17,024 bases of DNA from an uncultured Helcococcus sp. (GTDB taxonomy: Bacteria > Bacillota > Clostridia > Tissierellales > Peptoniphilaceae), in contig NZ_CAMPYN010000023.1 of the NCBI RefSeq assembly GCF_946998255.1, positions 1 to 17,024 of the forward strand, read 5' to 3'. This document shows positions 1-7,092 of the stretch, piece after piece (positions within the stretch are counted from its first letter, which is position 1; every line of letters starts with the position of its first letter). The position numbers were made by a program, and so were the translations under genes. Under the pieces are notes generated by a model that was not told where the DNA came from, did no database searches, and saw only the letters and a list, made by a program, of their open reading frames with translations.

Positions 1-1
1 A

Positions 2-1129
2 GTTAATTCACCGGAAAATATTTACTATTTAAGTGGATTAACACCAAACCAACTAACCGTTTCTAGAAATCCAAATTTTGCAGGTCTTATTATAAAAGAC
101 CATAACGATAAAATGATTTTGACTACAATGGATTATGAAAATGCGACATTTGAAAATCTTAATGACGAGATTGTCTTAGATTCATACACAACATGGGTAG
201 GGCTAAAAAATAAAGAAGAAATTGAGAAAAAACTAGAACCATCATATGATTTCAAATCTAGTTTAGATATTATCCAGGACCACTTAAGCGAGTATGAAGA
301 TAAGGGAAAATATAATTTAGGAATAGAACTTGACTTTATAACAGCGACATATATAGAAGAAATTAAGAAAAGATTCCCACATGCTAACTTGATAAATATT
401 AGCGATCTATTTATTAAGGCAAGGTCAGTAAAAACTGCTGAAGAAGTTCAAATCTTTAGAAATATGGTTGAAGTACAAGATAAGGCCTTGTTAGAAATGA
501 GTAAACATGTAAAAGTAGGTGTGAAAGAAAAGGACCTACTAGATGTCTATAAGTCAAGCATATTTGAAGATGGAAGATTTTTACCTAGCGGGTGGACAAT
601 GATTGGTTTTGGTGAAAATAGTTCAAGACTAAGTAGACCAACTGATAAGGTGTTGGAAAATAATCATTCTATTAGATTTGATGGTGGAGTCAATGCAGAC
701 TTTGATTTTTACACTACTGATTTTTCAAGATCATGGCTAATGCCTGATGCAGATCCATTATTGGTGGAAATCAAAGATATCTTATACCAAGCCCAACAAA
801 ATATGATAAAAAGTATAAAAGTTGGCATGAAATTTAGCGATTTATTTAATCTTGGATTTAACCAAGTAAGAGAGTCGATACCAAACTACACTAGAGGGCA
901 CCTAGGCCACAGTATAAGCTTGGGGCCACAAACTGCAGAATATCCGGTTATAAACAAGGATAACCATGATACTATAAAAGAAAATATGATTTTATGTGTT
1001 GAAGTTCCCTTGTATATAAGTGGATTTGGTGGATTTAACATAGAAGATATGATTTTAGTAACTAAAGATGGAGCTGAAGTTTTATCCCATAGAAGTCCTC
1101 ACTATTTAGAATTTGAAAAAAGAAAATAA
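2..1129 (+). CDS. M24-family metallopeptidase, Xaa-Pro peptidase-like (5' end outside window)
   Basis: The reading frame is already open at base 2, where it encodes a PENIYYLSG-type N-terminal creatinase-fold segment, so the true start lies upstream; 375 residues are visible. The C-terminal half is a pita-bread M24 metallohydrolase domain. The expected two-metal ligands can be assigned by motif, numbering from base 2: Asp227 (FDGG), Asp240 (TTDFSR), His303 (LGHSIS), Glu334 (VEVP) and Glu348 (IEDM). The family cleaves Xaa-Pro bonds or dipeptides in the cytoplasm with Mn, Co or Zn; the exact substrate cannot be read here. The HE pair that often follows the His motif in prolidases is replaced by GPQTAEYP, so this is not a textbook PepQ. 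It ends 13 bases before the ylxM promoter, with no hairpin terminator between. Confidence 0.87.
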   Translation, partial: VNSPENIYYLSGLTPNQLTVSRNPNFAGLIIKDHNDKMILTTMDYENATFENLNDEIVLDSYTTWVGLKNKEEIEKKLEPSYDFKSSLDIIQDHLSEYEDKGKYNLGIELDFITATYIEEIKKRFPHANLINISDLFIKARSVKTAEEVQIFRNMVEVQDKALLEMSKHVKVGVKEKDLLDVYKSSIFEDGRFLPSGWTMIGFGENSSRLSRPTDKVLENNHSIRFDGGVNADFDFYTTDFSRSWLMPDADPLLVEIKDILYQAQQNMIKSIKVGMKFSDLFNLGFNQVRESIPNYTRGHLGHSISLGPQTAEYPVINKDNHDTIKENMILCVEVPLYISGFGGFNIEDMILVTKDGAEVLSHRSPHYLEFEKRK

Positions 1130-1142
1130 ATTAAATTTAAAT

Positions 1143-1171
1143 TTGACTCAAAGCTATGGATTTGCTATTAT
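1143..1171 (+). promoter_or_regulatory. Promoter of the ylxM-ffh-rpsP-...-rplS operon
   Basis: A -35 element TTGACT (1143-1148) is followed after 17 bases by TATTAT (1166-1171). The TG at 1163-1164 makes it an extended -10 (TGCTATTAT). This is a near-consensus housekeeping sigma promoter just upstream of ylxM. No comparable promoter is evident between the following tightly packed genes, so it probably drives transcription through rplS. Confidence 0.72.
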
Positions 1172-1207
1172 ATAACTTGTCAATGAAAAACCTTGACAGG
1201 AGAAGAA

Positions 1208-1546
1208 ATGGAAAAGAATGTAATTATTAGTATCTTATATAGCTACTATGGAAAATTACTGACAGATAAACAAGCAGAAGCAATCGACTTATATTATAAT
1301 GAAGACTTATCTTTGACTGAAATTGCAGACCTTCAAGGTGTTAGCAAACAAAGTGTTTCTGAAACAATAAAAAGATCTGAAAAGATCTTATTGGATTACG
1401 AAAATAAATTAGCCCTAGTTGCTAAGCTAAATAAGCTTCAAGACTATATATATAAGTTAGAAGAAAAATTGATAAATGATTTGGGAAATGACCAATATAG
1501 TGAATATATGGACTTGATATTCCAAATCAAGCAAGAATTAAAATAA
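1208..1546 (+). CDS. ylxM: YlxM-family helix-turn-helix protein (UPF0122), SRP-associated
   Basis: This 112-residue protein belongs to the YlxM/UPF0122 family, which sits directly upstream of ffh across Bacillota and Mollicutes and is reported to interact with the signal recognition particle. The middle (about residues 30-57) is a sigma-region-4-like helix-turn-helix: LSLTEIADLQGVSKQSVSET. It is followed by a charged helical C-terminus. I chose ATG 1208 because AGGAG at 1198-1202 lies five bases before it; a TTG at 1193 is also open but overlaps that ribosome binding site. It is the first gene after the 1143-1171 promoter, and ffh starts 11 bases after its stop. Its family assignment is secure; its molecular job is less so. 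Confidence 0.92.
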   Translation: MEKNVIISILYSYYGKLLTDKQAEAIDLYYNEDLSLTEIADLQGVSKQSVSETIKRSEKILLDYENKLALVAKLNKLQDYIYKLEEKLINDLGNDQYSEYMDLIFQIKQELK

Positions 1547-1556
1547 GGAGTGCATT

Positions 1557-2894
1557 ATGTTTGAAAATTTATCGGACAGATTGCAAAGCCTAATGTCAAA
1601 CCTTAGAGGCAAGGGTAAATTATCTGAAAAAGATATTGACCAAGCCATGAGAGAAATCAGACTAGCTTTACTAGAAGCTGATGTTAACTTTAAGGTTGTA
1701 AAAAGCTTTGTTAAAAAGGTAAAGGAAAGAGCCCTTGGCCAAGAGGTCATGAGCAGCCTTACTCCTGGACAAATGGTTGTAAAAATTGTAAATGAAGAGC
1801 TTATTAACCTGATGAGTGATGATAACCAATCCTTAAAGACATCATCTAAGCCACCAACAGTTATTATGATGGTAGGTCTTCAAGGTGCAGGTAAAACAAC
1901 ACAAACTGGTAAATTAGCCCTACATCTAAAGAAAAAAGGTAAAAAGCCTTTGCTTGCAGCAGCGGATATTTACAGACCAGCAGCGATAGACCAATTGAAA
2001 GTAGTTGGTGAACAAGTAGATGTACCTGTATTTTCATTAGGAAAGGTTGACCCGGTTGAAATTGCTAAGAAAGCTTATAAAGAAGCAGAGAAGAATTTCA
2101 ATGATGTCCTTATCATAGATACGGCTGGTAGACTCCACATAGATGAAGAATTAATGGAAGAATTAAATTCTATTAAAAAAGCTTTACCTATAGATGAAGT
2201 ATTATTAGTAGTGGATGCTATGACTGGTCAAGATGCTGTAAATGTTGCAGAAACTTTTAATGAAAAATTAGATATCACTGGTATTTTAATGACTAAGCTA
2301 GATGGTGATACTCGTGGTGGTGCTGCCTTATCAATTAAAGCAGTTACTGATAAGCCCATTAAATTTATAGGGGTTGGTGAAAAGATGACCGACCTTGAAG
2401 AGTTCCATCCAGATAGATTAGTATCAAGAATACTAGGAATGGGAGATGTTTTATCATTAATAGAAAAAGCCGAGCAAGCCTTTGATGCTGAACAAGCAAA
2501 AAATTTAGAAGAAAAATTAAGAAAACAAACCTTTGATTTCAATGATTTTTTATTACAATTAGAACAAATGAAAAACATGGGACCCTTGGAAGATTTATTA
2601 AAAATGATTCCTGGAGTTAATAATAAGATGCTAGGCGGATTAAATTTCGACCCTAAGACATTTGATCGAATAGAAGCTATTATTAAATCCATGACCATGG
2701 AAGAAAGAGCCAAACCAAGCATTATAAACAATTCTAGAAAAAAGAGAATTGCAAATGGATCTGGTACTGGAGTAGGTGAAGTAAATAAATTGTTGAAACA
2801 ATTTAACGAAACGAAAAAGATGATGAAAAAAATGGGTGGCTTAAACAAAAATATGAAGAAAAAAAGAGGAATGTTTAAATTCCCAGGATTTTAA
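1557..2894 (+). CDS. ffh: Signal recognition particle GTPase Ffh (SRP54)
   Basis: At 445 residues this is the normal length for Ffh, which with its small RNA binds signal peptides on ribosomes and docks with FtsY for co-translational membrane targeting. Domain order is N (helical bundle, about 1-90), G, then M. G-domain motifs are visible: P-loop GLQGAGKTT (107-115), DTAGR (188-192) and TKLDGD (246-251). The M domain holds the RNA-binding SRKKRIANGSG motif and ends in a Met/Lys/Gly-rich tail (KKMMKKMGG, then MFKFPGF). AAGGAG at 1545-1550 precedes the ATG. It lies between ylxM and rpsP, the standard order in Bacillota. The SRP RNA gene and ftsY are not in this window. Confidence 0.98.
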   Translation: MFENLSDRLQSLMSNLRGKGKLSEKDIDQAMREIRLALLEADVNFKVVKSFVKKVKERALGQEVMSSLTPGQMVVKIVNEELINLMSDDNQSLKTSSKPPTVIMMVGLQGAGKTTQTGKLALHLKKKGKKPLLAAADIYRPAAIDQLKVVGEQVDVPVFSLGKVDPVEIAKKAYKEAEKNFNDVLIIDTAGRLHIDEELMEELNSIKKALPIDEVLLVVDAMTGQDAVNVAETFNEKLDITGILMTKLDGDTRGGAALSIKAVTDKPIKFIGVGEKMTDLEEFHPDRLVSRILGMGDVLSLIEKAEQAFDAEQAKNLEEKLRKQTFDFNDFLLQLEQMKNMGPLEDLLKMIPGVNNKMLGGLNFDPKTFDRIEAIIKSMTMEERAKPSIINNSRKKRIANGSGTGVGEVNKLLKQFNETKKMMKKMGGLNKNMKKKRGMFKFPGF

Positions 2895-2905
2895 AGGAGA
2901 AAAAT

Positions 2906-3364
2906 ATGGCAGTTAAAATTAGAATGAAAAGAATTGGTGCTAAAAAGAGACCATTTTACAGAATAGTAGTAGCAGACGAAAGATCACCAAGAGATGGTAA
3001 ATTTATAGAAGAAATCGGATACTACAACCCAATTTCAGAACCAAAAGTATTTAAGATTGATTCTGAAAGAGTAGACTACTGGTTATCAGTTGGTGCACAA
3101 CCATCAACAACAGTTGCTAGATTATTAAAGACAGACTTTGAAGACTTAGCAAAACAAGTTGAAGCTAAGAAACAAGCTGAAGCTGAAAAGAAAGCTAAAG
3201 AAGCTGAAGAAAGAAGAAAAGCTAGAGAAGAAGCAGAAGCAAAAGCTAAGGAAGAAGCTGCTAAGGCAGAAGCAGAAGCAAAGGCAGCAGAAGAAGCTGA
3301 ACGAGCAGAAGAAACTGAAGAAGTAGAAGAAGCTACAGAAGAAGTTACAGAAGACGCGGAATAA
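2906..3364 (+). CDS. rpsP: 30S ribosomal protein S16 with a long charged C-terminal tail
   Basis: Residues 1 to about 82 are a canonical S16 (KIRMKRIGAKKRPFYRIVV, then GYYNP and PSTTVARLL), which binds 16S rRNA and stabilises the small subunit. The protein then continues for about 67 residues (86-152) made almost only of Ala, Glu, Lys and Arg with some Thr, Val and Asp, giving 152 residues against the usual 80-90. The first part of the tail is mixed Lys/Glu, predicting a single helix; the last 27 residues are strongly acidic. The frame stays open and in phase, with a good ribosome binding site (AAAGGAG 2893-2899), so this is not a frameshift artefact. Tailed S16 proteins are known in several lineages; what this one does is unknown. 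Confidence 0.97.
   Translation: MAVKIRMKRIGAKKRPFYRIVVADERSPRDGKFIEEIGYYNPISEPKVFKIDSERVDYWLSVGAQPSTTVARLLKTDFEDLAKQVEAKKQAEAEKKAKEAEERRKAREEAEAKAKEEAAKAEAEAKAAEEAERAEETEEVEEATEEVTEDAE
3161..3361 (+). repeat. Low-complexity purine-rich coding repeat (S16 tail)
   Basis: Imperfect GAAGAAGCT/GCAGAAGCA units encode the Ala/Glu/Lys tail of S16. The strand is very purine-rich, and the units keep codon phase, as expected of an expanding coding repeat. Copy number could vary among strains through slippage, which would change tail length in steps of three bases or more. Confidence 0.7.
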
Positions 3365-3368
3365 TAAA

Positions 3369-3614
3369 ATGAATCAAATCGTTGAATATATTGCTAAAGC
3401 TTTAGTGGATCATCCACAAGACCTTGAAGTTTTGATGGAAAATGAGGGTGGAGTAGTTGATATAAAATTACTTGTACATCCTGATGATATGGGTAAAATT
3501 ATCGGTAAAAAAGGTAAAATTGCAAATTCAATCAGATCCATATTAAAAGCAGCTGCAATAAAAGAAGAGAAGAAAGTAAACTTAGTTATTGAATCTAAAG
3601 ATGAACAAAATTAA
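3369..3614 (+). CDS. khpA: KH-domain RNA-binding protein KhpA (YlqC)
   Basis: This 81-residue protein is a single type II KH domain with the nucleic-acid-binding GxxG loop IIGKKGKIA (Gly46 and Gly49), preceded by the typical N-terminus MNQIVEYIAKALVDHP. KhpA proteins form complexes with KhpB/Jag in Gram-positive bacteria and affect cell elongation and small-RNA binding. The gene begins four bases after the rpsP stop codon with only a weak GCGGA upstream, suggesting translational coupling. Its last 14 bases overlap the start of rimM. Placement between rpsP and rimM matches Bacillota. The partner khpB is not in this window. Confidence 0.95.
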   Translation: MNQIVEYIAKALVDHPQDLEVLMENEGGVVDIKLLVHPDDMGKIIGKKGKIANSIRSILKAAAIKEEKKVNLVIESKDEQN

Positions 3615-4086
3615 GGTTGGTAAAATTATAAATACCCATGCTATAAAAGGTGAACTTAAGATTGATACACTTTCTAAAGAAAGTTTTGATAGAGGAGTTA
3701 GCTATTACATAGGAAATTCTGATGAAAAATTTGAAGTAGAAAATGTAAGATCTCATAAGGGTTACTCAATAGTTAAGTTCAAAAATTATGACAATATAAA
3801 TGATGTTCTTAAATTTAAAGGCATGGATATCTATATAGAAGAAGATGATTTGGCTGACTTGGAAGAAGATGAATATTACATTAAAGATCTTATCGGTCTA
3901 GATATTTATTCTTCAGAAGAAAAAATAGGTGTCTTAGAAGATATCTATGAGTACCTAGCTAATGATGTATACTTAGTTAGGACAAATGATGGAAGCGAAA
4001 TACTAATACCAGCTGTTGATGAATTTATTTTAGAAGTAAATTTAGAAGAAAAGTTTATAAAAGTTAAACTTATTGAAGGTATGTAA
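3601..4086 (+). CDS. rimM: Ribosome maturation factor RimM
   Basis: This 161-residue protein has the RimM N-terminal beta-barrel (VGKIINTHAIKGELKI, about 5-20) and a C-terminal PRC-barrel region (YYIKDLIGLDIY through EILIPAVDEFI). RimM binds S19 and helps mature the 3' head of the 30S subunit. I start it at ATG 3601, which gives the usual MNKIKVGKI opening; an in-frame TTG at 3589 adds four residues with no support. Either start lies inside khpA, so the two genes overlap, and no strong ribosome binding site is seen, which points to coupling with khpA translation. Its stop overlaps the trmD start by one base (TAATG). Confidence 0.95.
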   Translation: MNKIKVGKIINTHAIKGELKIDTLSKESFDRGVSYYIGNSDEKFEVENVRSHKGYSIVKFKNYDNINDVLKFKGMDIYIEEDDLADLEEDEYYIKDLIGLDIYSSEEKIGVLEDIYEYLANDVYLVRTNDGSEILIPAVDEFILEVNLEEKFIKVKLIEGM

Positions 4087-4781
4087 TGAAAATAGACATA
4101 TTAACTCTTTTTCCAAAGTCTTTTGACTTCTTATATTCTTATGGAGTAATAGGAAAAGCTATAGAGAAAAATATTTTAGAATTAAATATTATAGACATAA
4201 GAGAATTTTCAAAAGATAAACATAAAAGAGTTGATGATGAAGTTTATGGTGGGTCGGCAGGTATGCTTATGACCATGCAGCCTCTTGTAGATGCTATAAA
4301 CCACTGTAGAACTGATGAATCATTAGTTATATTTTTAAGCCCACAAGGGAAACAATTAAACCAAGAAGTGGCTATAGATTTATCTAATAATAAACATTTG
4401 ATCTTGCTATGTGGCCACTATGAGGGAATAGACTCTAGAGTAGTAAATCACTTTGTAGACTTAGAAATATCTATCGGTGACTATGTGCTTACTGGAGGAG
4501 AAATTCCAGCTATGGTTTTAGTAGATACCGTGACTAGATTGGTTGATGATGTATTGGGAAATGAAGATTCCTATAAGACAGATTCACACTATAACATACT
4601 TTTACAACATGACCATTTTACAAGACCTAGAGAATATTTAGGATATAAGGTACCAGAAGTCTTATTTTCTGGCAACCATAAATTAATAGAAGAATGGCAA
4701 ATAAATAGTAGCATTGAAAACACTAAAAAGAAAAGACCTGATTTATATGAAAAATATATTCAGAGTATAAGAAAGGAATAA
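4086..4781 (+). CDS. trmD: tRNA (guanine-N1-)-methyltransferase TrmD
   Basis: TrmD makes m1G37 next to the anticodon using S-adenosylmethionine, preventing +1 frameshifting. The 231-residue protein has the SPOUT trefoil knot signatures: GHYEGIDSR (110-118) and IGDYVLTGGE (130-139). The C-terminal tRNA-binding domain contains HFTRPREY, VPEVLFSGNH and IEEW. The N-terminus MKIDILTLFP and the VYGGSAGMLM segment are also typical. It is coupled to rimM through an ATG overlapping the previous stop, and rplS follows after two bases. Length and motifs are normal. Confidence 0.97.
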   Translation: MKIDILTLFPKSFDFLYSYGVIGKAIEKNILELNIIDIREFSKDKHKRVDDEVYGGSAGMLMTMQPLVDAINHCRTDESLVIFLSPQGKQLNQEVAIDLSNNKHLILLCGHYEGIDSRVVNHFVDLEISIGDYVLTGGEIPAMVLVDTVTRLVDDVLGNEDSYKTDSHYNILLQHDHFTRPREYLGYKVPEVLFSGNHKLIEEWQINSSIENTKKKRPDLYEKYIQSIRKE

Positions 4782-4783
4782 TT

Positions 4784-5131
4784 ATGGAAATCATAAGACA
4801 AATTGAAAATGAACAAAAGAAAGATTCATTACCAGAAATTTCAGTTGGTGATCAAGTAAAAGTTGATTACAGAATAAAAGAAGGTTCAAGAGAAAGAATC
4901 CAAGTATTTGAAGGTACAATTATTAAAATCCAAGGTGAAGGTGTAAGACAAACATTCACAGTGAGAAGATTATCATACGGTGTAGGTGTTGAAAGAACAT
5001 TCTTATTACATTCTCCAAGAGTTGAAGATGTTAAAGTAATAAGAAGGGGTAAAGCAAGAAGAGCTAGATTATTCTACTTAAGAGGTAGAGTAGGTAAGGC
5101 TGCTAAATTAAGAGAAAAAACAGATTACTAA
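4784..5131 (+). CDS. rplS: 50S ribosomal protein L19
   Basis: The 115-residue product is a standard-length L19, a large-subunit protein at the 30S interface. Diagnostic segments are VRRLSYGVGVERTF, LHSPRVEDV and RRARLFYLRGRVGKAAKL. AAAGGA at 4772-4777 precedes ATG 4784. It is the last gene of the ylxM-rplS operon; a strong terminator begins five bases after its stop codon. Confidence 0.98.
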   Translation: MEIIRQIENEQKKDSLPEISVGDQVKVDYRIKEGSRERIQVFEGTIIKIQGEGVRQTFTVRRLSYGVGVERTFLLHSPRVEDVKVIRRGKARRARLFYLRGRVGKAAKLREKTDY

Positions 5132-5135
5132 AATT

Positions 5136-5165
5136 AAAGGCCAGACTTTAGTCTGACCTTTTTTT
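5136..5165 (+). terminator. Rho-independent terminator after rplS
   Basis: The arms AAAGGCCAGAC (5136-5146) and GTCTGACCTTT (5151-5161) pair with one C-A mismatch around the tetraloop TTTA, and the 3' arm runs into a T tract ending at 5165. The rbgA ribosome binding site begins only eight bases later, leaving no room for a promoter, so some read-through to rbgA is implied. Confidence 0.88.
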
Positions 5166-5183
5166 GTTCAATAGGAGGTAGAT

Positions 5184-6062
5184 ATGCGTATAAATTGGTA
5201 TCCTGGCCATATGAAAAAATCTATTGATAAAATTAAAGAGTCATTAAAATTAGTTGATATTGTAGCAGAAATAGTCGATGCTAGGATTCCTTTTTCATCG
5301 AGAAATCCTTTGATTGACAAGGTAATAAATAATAAGGCTAGGCTGATTATATTAAATAAAGTCGATATGGCAAATCCTGTAGAAACTAAAAAATGGGTTC
5401 AGTATTTTAATGACCAAGGTATTAAAGTTGTTGAATATAACTCAACAAAGGATAGGTCTACAAAAAAAATATATAGTGAAGCTAAAGATATACTAAAAGA
5501 TTTATTTGATAGAAGATATGAAAAAAATATTGATAATAAGACTATTAAAATGATGGTTGTAGGAATTCCTAATGTAGGTAAATCAACATTTATAAATAAT
5601 TTGTCTAATAGAAAAGGTGCGAAGGTTGGAAATAGACCAGGTGTCACAAGAAGCAACCAGTGGATAAAGACTGATAGTGATCTTCTATTGTTGGATACAC
5701 CAGGTGTTTTATGGCCTAAGTTAGACTTGTATGACAATGCTAGAAACTTAGCCTTCACTGGCTCTATTAAGGATGAAGTTTTAGAAATAGAAGATTTAAC
5801 CTTTGAATTTATCAAAAAATTAAAAGATCTTGATCCAGCTGCATTAGAGAATAGGTATAAGGTAGATGCTAGTCAAGAAACTTTAGAGATAATGGACCAA
5901 ATAGCTATAAAAACAGGTTCCATGCTTAGAGGACAAGAAATTGATTATTTCAAAGTCTCTAATATAATCCTTGATGACTTTAGGAAGTTAAGACTGGGTA
6001 GGATTACATTAGAAAGTGCTGATGATATAGAGATGATGATTGAAAAAAGTATTAAGAAATAG
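5184..6062 (+). CDS. rbgA: Ribosome biogenesis GTPase RbgA (YlqF)
   Basis: RbgA is a circularly permuted GTPase required for late 50S assembly in Bacillota. The permuted motif order is clear: G4 NKVD (58-61), then G1 GIPNVGKST (127-135), then G3 DTPG (171-174). The C-terminal helical domain (about 210-292) is the RNA/ribosome-binding part. The N-terminus INWYPGHMKK is the family signature. Length 292 is usual. AGGAGGT at 5173-5179 is one of the strongest ribosome binding sites here. The gene sits directly behind the rplS terminator with no visible promoter, so it is probably expressed by read-through or from a promoter inside rplS. No hairpin separates it from rnhB 51 bases downstream. Confidence 0.96.
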   Translation: MRINWYPGHMKKSIDKIKESLKLVDIVAEIVDARIPFSSRNPLIDKVINNKARLIILNKVDMANPVETKKWVQYFNDQGIKVVEYNSTKDRSTKKIYSEAKDILKDLFDRRYEKNIDNKTIKMMVVGIPNVGKSTFINNLSNRKGAKVGNRPGVTRSNQWIKTDSDLLLLDTPGVLWPKLDLYDNARNLAFTGSIKDEVLEIEDLTFEFIKKLKDLDPAALENRYKVDASQETLEIMDQIAIKTGSMLRGQEIDYFKVSNIILDDFRKLRLGRITLESADDIEMMIEKSIKK

Positions 6063-6113
6063 TCATAATTCTGACAGTTTTTAAATTTGTAATTAGTATA
6101 TAATGGAGTTGCT

Positions 6114-6764
6114 ATGATATTAAAACTTAAAAGAGACCAAGTAGATATATTAGAAAAATATGCTAGCGAATATGAGAGAGTTTGTGGCATAGATGAAGTT
6201 GGTAGGGGACCTATAGCTGGTCCAGTTGTAGCTTGTGCAGTAATAATGGGTGATGAGAAAATAGAAGGAATTAAAGATTCCAAAAAATTAACCGATAAAA
6301 AAAGGAGGGAGTTAGCAAAGTTAATTCAGGAAAACTCTTTAGCAATCGGATTTGGTATTGTAGATCACACCATTATTGATGAAATAAATATAAAAGAAGC
6401 AACTCATTTAGCTATGAAAAATGCTTTGGAAAGTTTATCTAATAAGGAAGGAAGACCTATAAAACCAGATCTAGCCTTGATAGACGCTGAGACAATAGAT
6501 ACAGATATTGATCAAATATCTATTATTTCAGGTGATGACCAGGTCTATTCAATAGCTTGTGCGTCTATTTTAGCTAAAATATATAGGGATGATATTATGA
6601 TCCAATATAGTAAAGATTATCCTGGATATGGCTTTGAAAATCATAAAGGTTATGGAACTAAAAAACACTATTTAGCCATAGATGAATATGGCATTTCAGA
6701 AATCCATAGGAAAAGCTTTATGAAAAAGTATTATGAGAAAAAATCAGAACTTAATAAGGGGTAA
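6114..6764 (+). CDS. rnhB: Ribonuclease HII
   Basis: RNase HII removes ribonucleotides and RNA primers from RNA-DNA hybrids. The 216-residue protein carries the metal-binding carboxylates Asp27 and Glu28 (GIDEVGRGPIAGP), Asp124 (LIDAE) and Asp159 (AKIYRD). It also has the family segments IKDSKKLT, YSIACASILAK and PGYGFENHKGYGTKKH. GGAG at 6105-6108 is five bases before ATG 6114. The gene overlaps the start of yraN by 32 bases; rnhB-yraN-dprA is a common Bacillota arrangement. A TATAAT overlaps its ribosome binding site but is probably not a working promoter. Confidence 0.96.
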   Translation: MILKLKRDQVDILEKYASEYERVCGIDEVGRGPIAGPVVACAVIMGDEKIEGIKDSKKLTDKKRRELAKLIQENSLAIGFGIVDHTIIDEINIKEATHLAMKNALESLSNKEGRPIKPDLALIDAETIDTDIDQISIISGDDQVYSIACASILAKIYRDDIMIQYSKDYPGYGFENHKGYGTKKHYLAIDEYGISEIHRKSFMKKYYEKKSELNKG

Positions 6765-7092
6765 ATTAGGAGAAGAAATAGCTTGTAGGTATCTTATGTC
6801 CTTGGGATATGAGATCTTACTACGTAATTATCATAAATCTTATGCAGAAATAGATATAGTTGCAGGGATTGATGATTTAATAGTTATTGTTGAAGTAAAA
6901 ACAAGAAGATTTAATCCTGATATACTAGCTAGAGAATCAGTTAACCTACAAAAGCAAAATAAGATTATTAAATTAACCAAGGAAATTGTATCGGAATATC
7001 ATCTTTATGATTACGATATAAGGTTTGATATTATTGAATGTTATTGGGATACTAGGCAAATTGTACATATAGAAAATGCTTTCGAGGTCTAA
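6733..7092 (+). CDS. yraN: YraN-family (UPF0102) nuclease-like protein
   Basis: This 119-residue protein has the UPF0102 layout: N-terminal RGKLGEEIACRYLMSLGYEIL, then the nuclease-fold signature AEIDIVA followed by VEVKTR, which resembles the E-x-D and E-x-K catalytic pattern of Holliday junction resolvase-like folds. Activity has not been firmly established for the family. ATG 6733 gives the standard N-terminus. No good ribosome binding site precedes it, and it starts inside rnhB, so translation is probably coupled. Its stop codon abuts the dprA ATG with no gap. Confidence 0.9.
   Translation: MRKNQNLIRGKLGEEIACRYLMSLGYEILLRNYHKSYAEIDIVAGIDDLIVIVEVKTRRFNPDILARESVNLQKQNKIIKLTKEIVSEYHLYDYDIRFDIIECYWDTRQIVHIENAFEV

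Noticed and set aside
1130..1142. Terminator after the M24 gene
   Set aside because: Only AT-rich palindromic bases (AAATTTAAATTT) without a GC stem or T tract; read-through into the ylxM operon is possible.
1193..1207. TTG start for ylxM (likewise TTG 11414 for ptsH and GTG 14515 for the fur-family gene)
   Set aside because: Each alternative codon overlaps or lies inside the ribosome binding site that serves the downstream ATG at standard spacing.
2228..2848. Long open frame on the minus strand inside ffh (and similar antisense frames in rbgA, topA, dprA, ptsI)
   Set aside because: Each lies opposite a certain conserved gene, has no recognisable domain or ribosome binding site, and shows biased composition expected of a mirror of a real coding frame.
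6071..6104. Promoter for rnhB (CTGACA and TATAAT)
   Set aside because: The spacer is 22 bases, and TATAAT runs into the GGAG ribosome binding site, so a transcript would lose it. Using TAGTAT at 6094-6099 instead has the same fault.
6063..6113. Terminator or small RNA between rbgA and rnhB
   Set aside because: No stable hairpin is visible, and the 51-base gap is consistent with a simple operon spacer.
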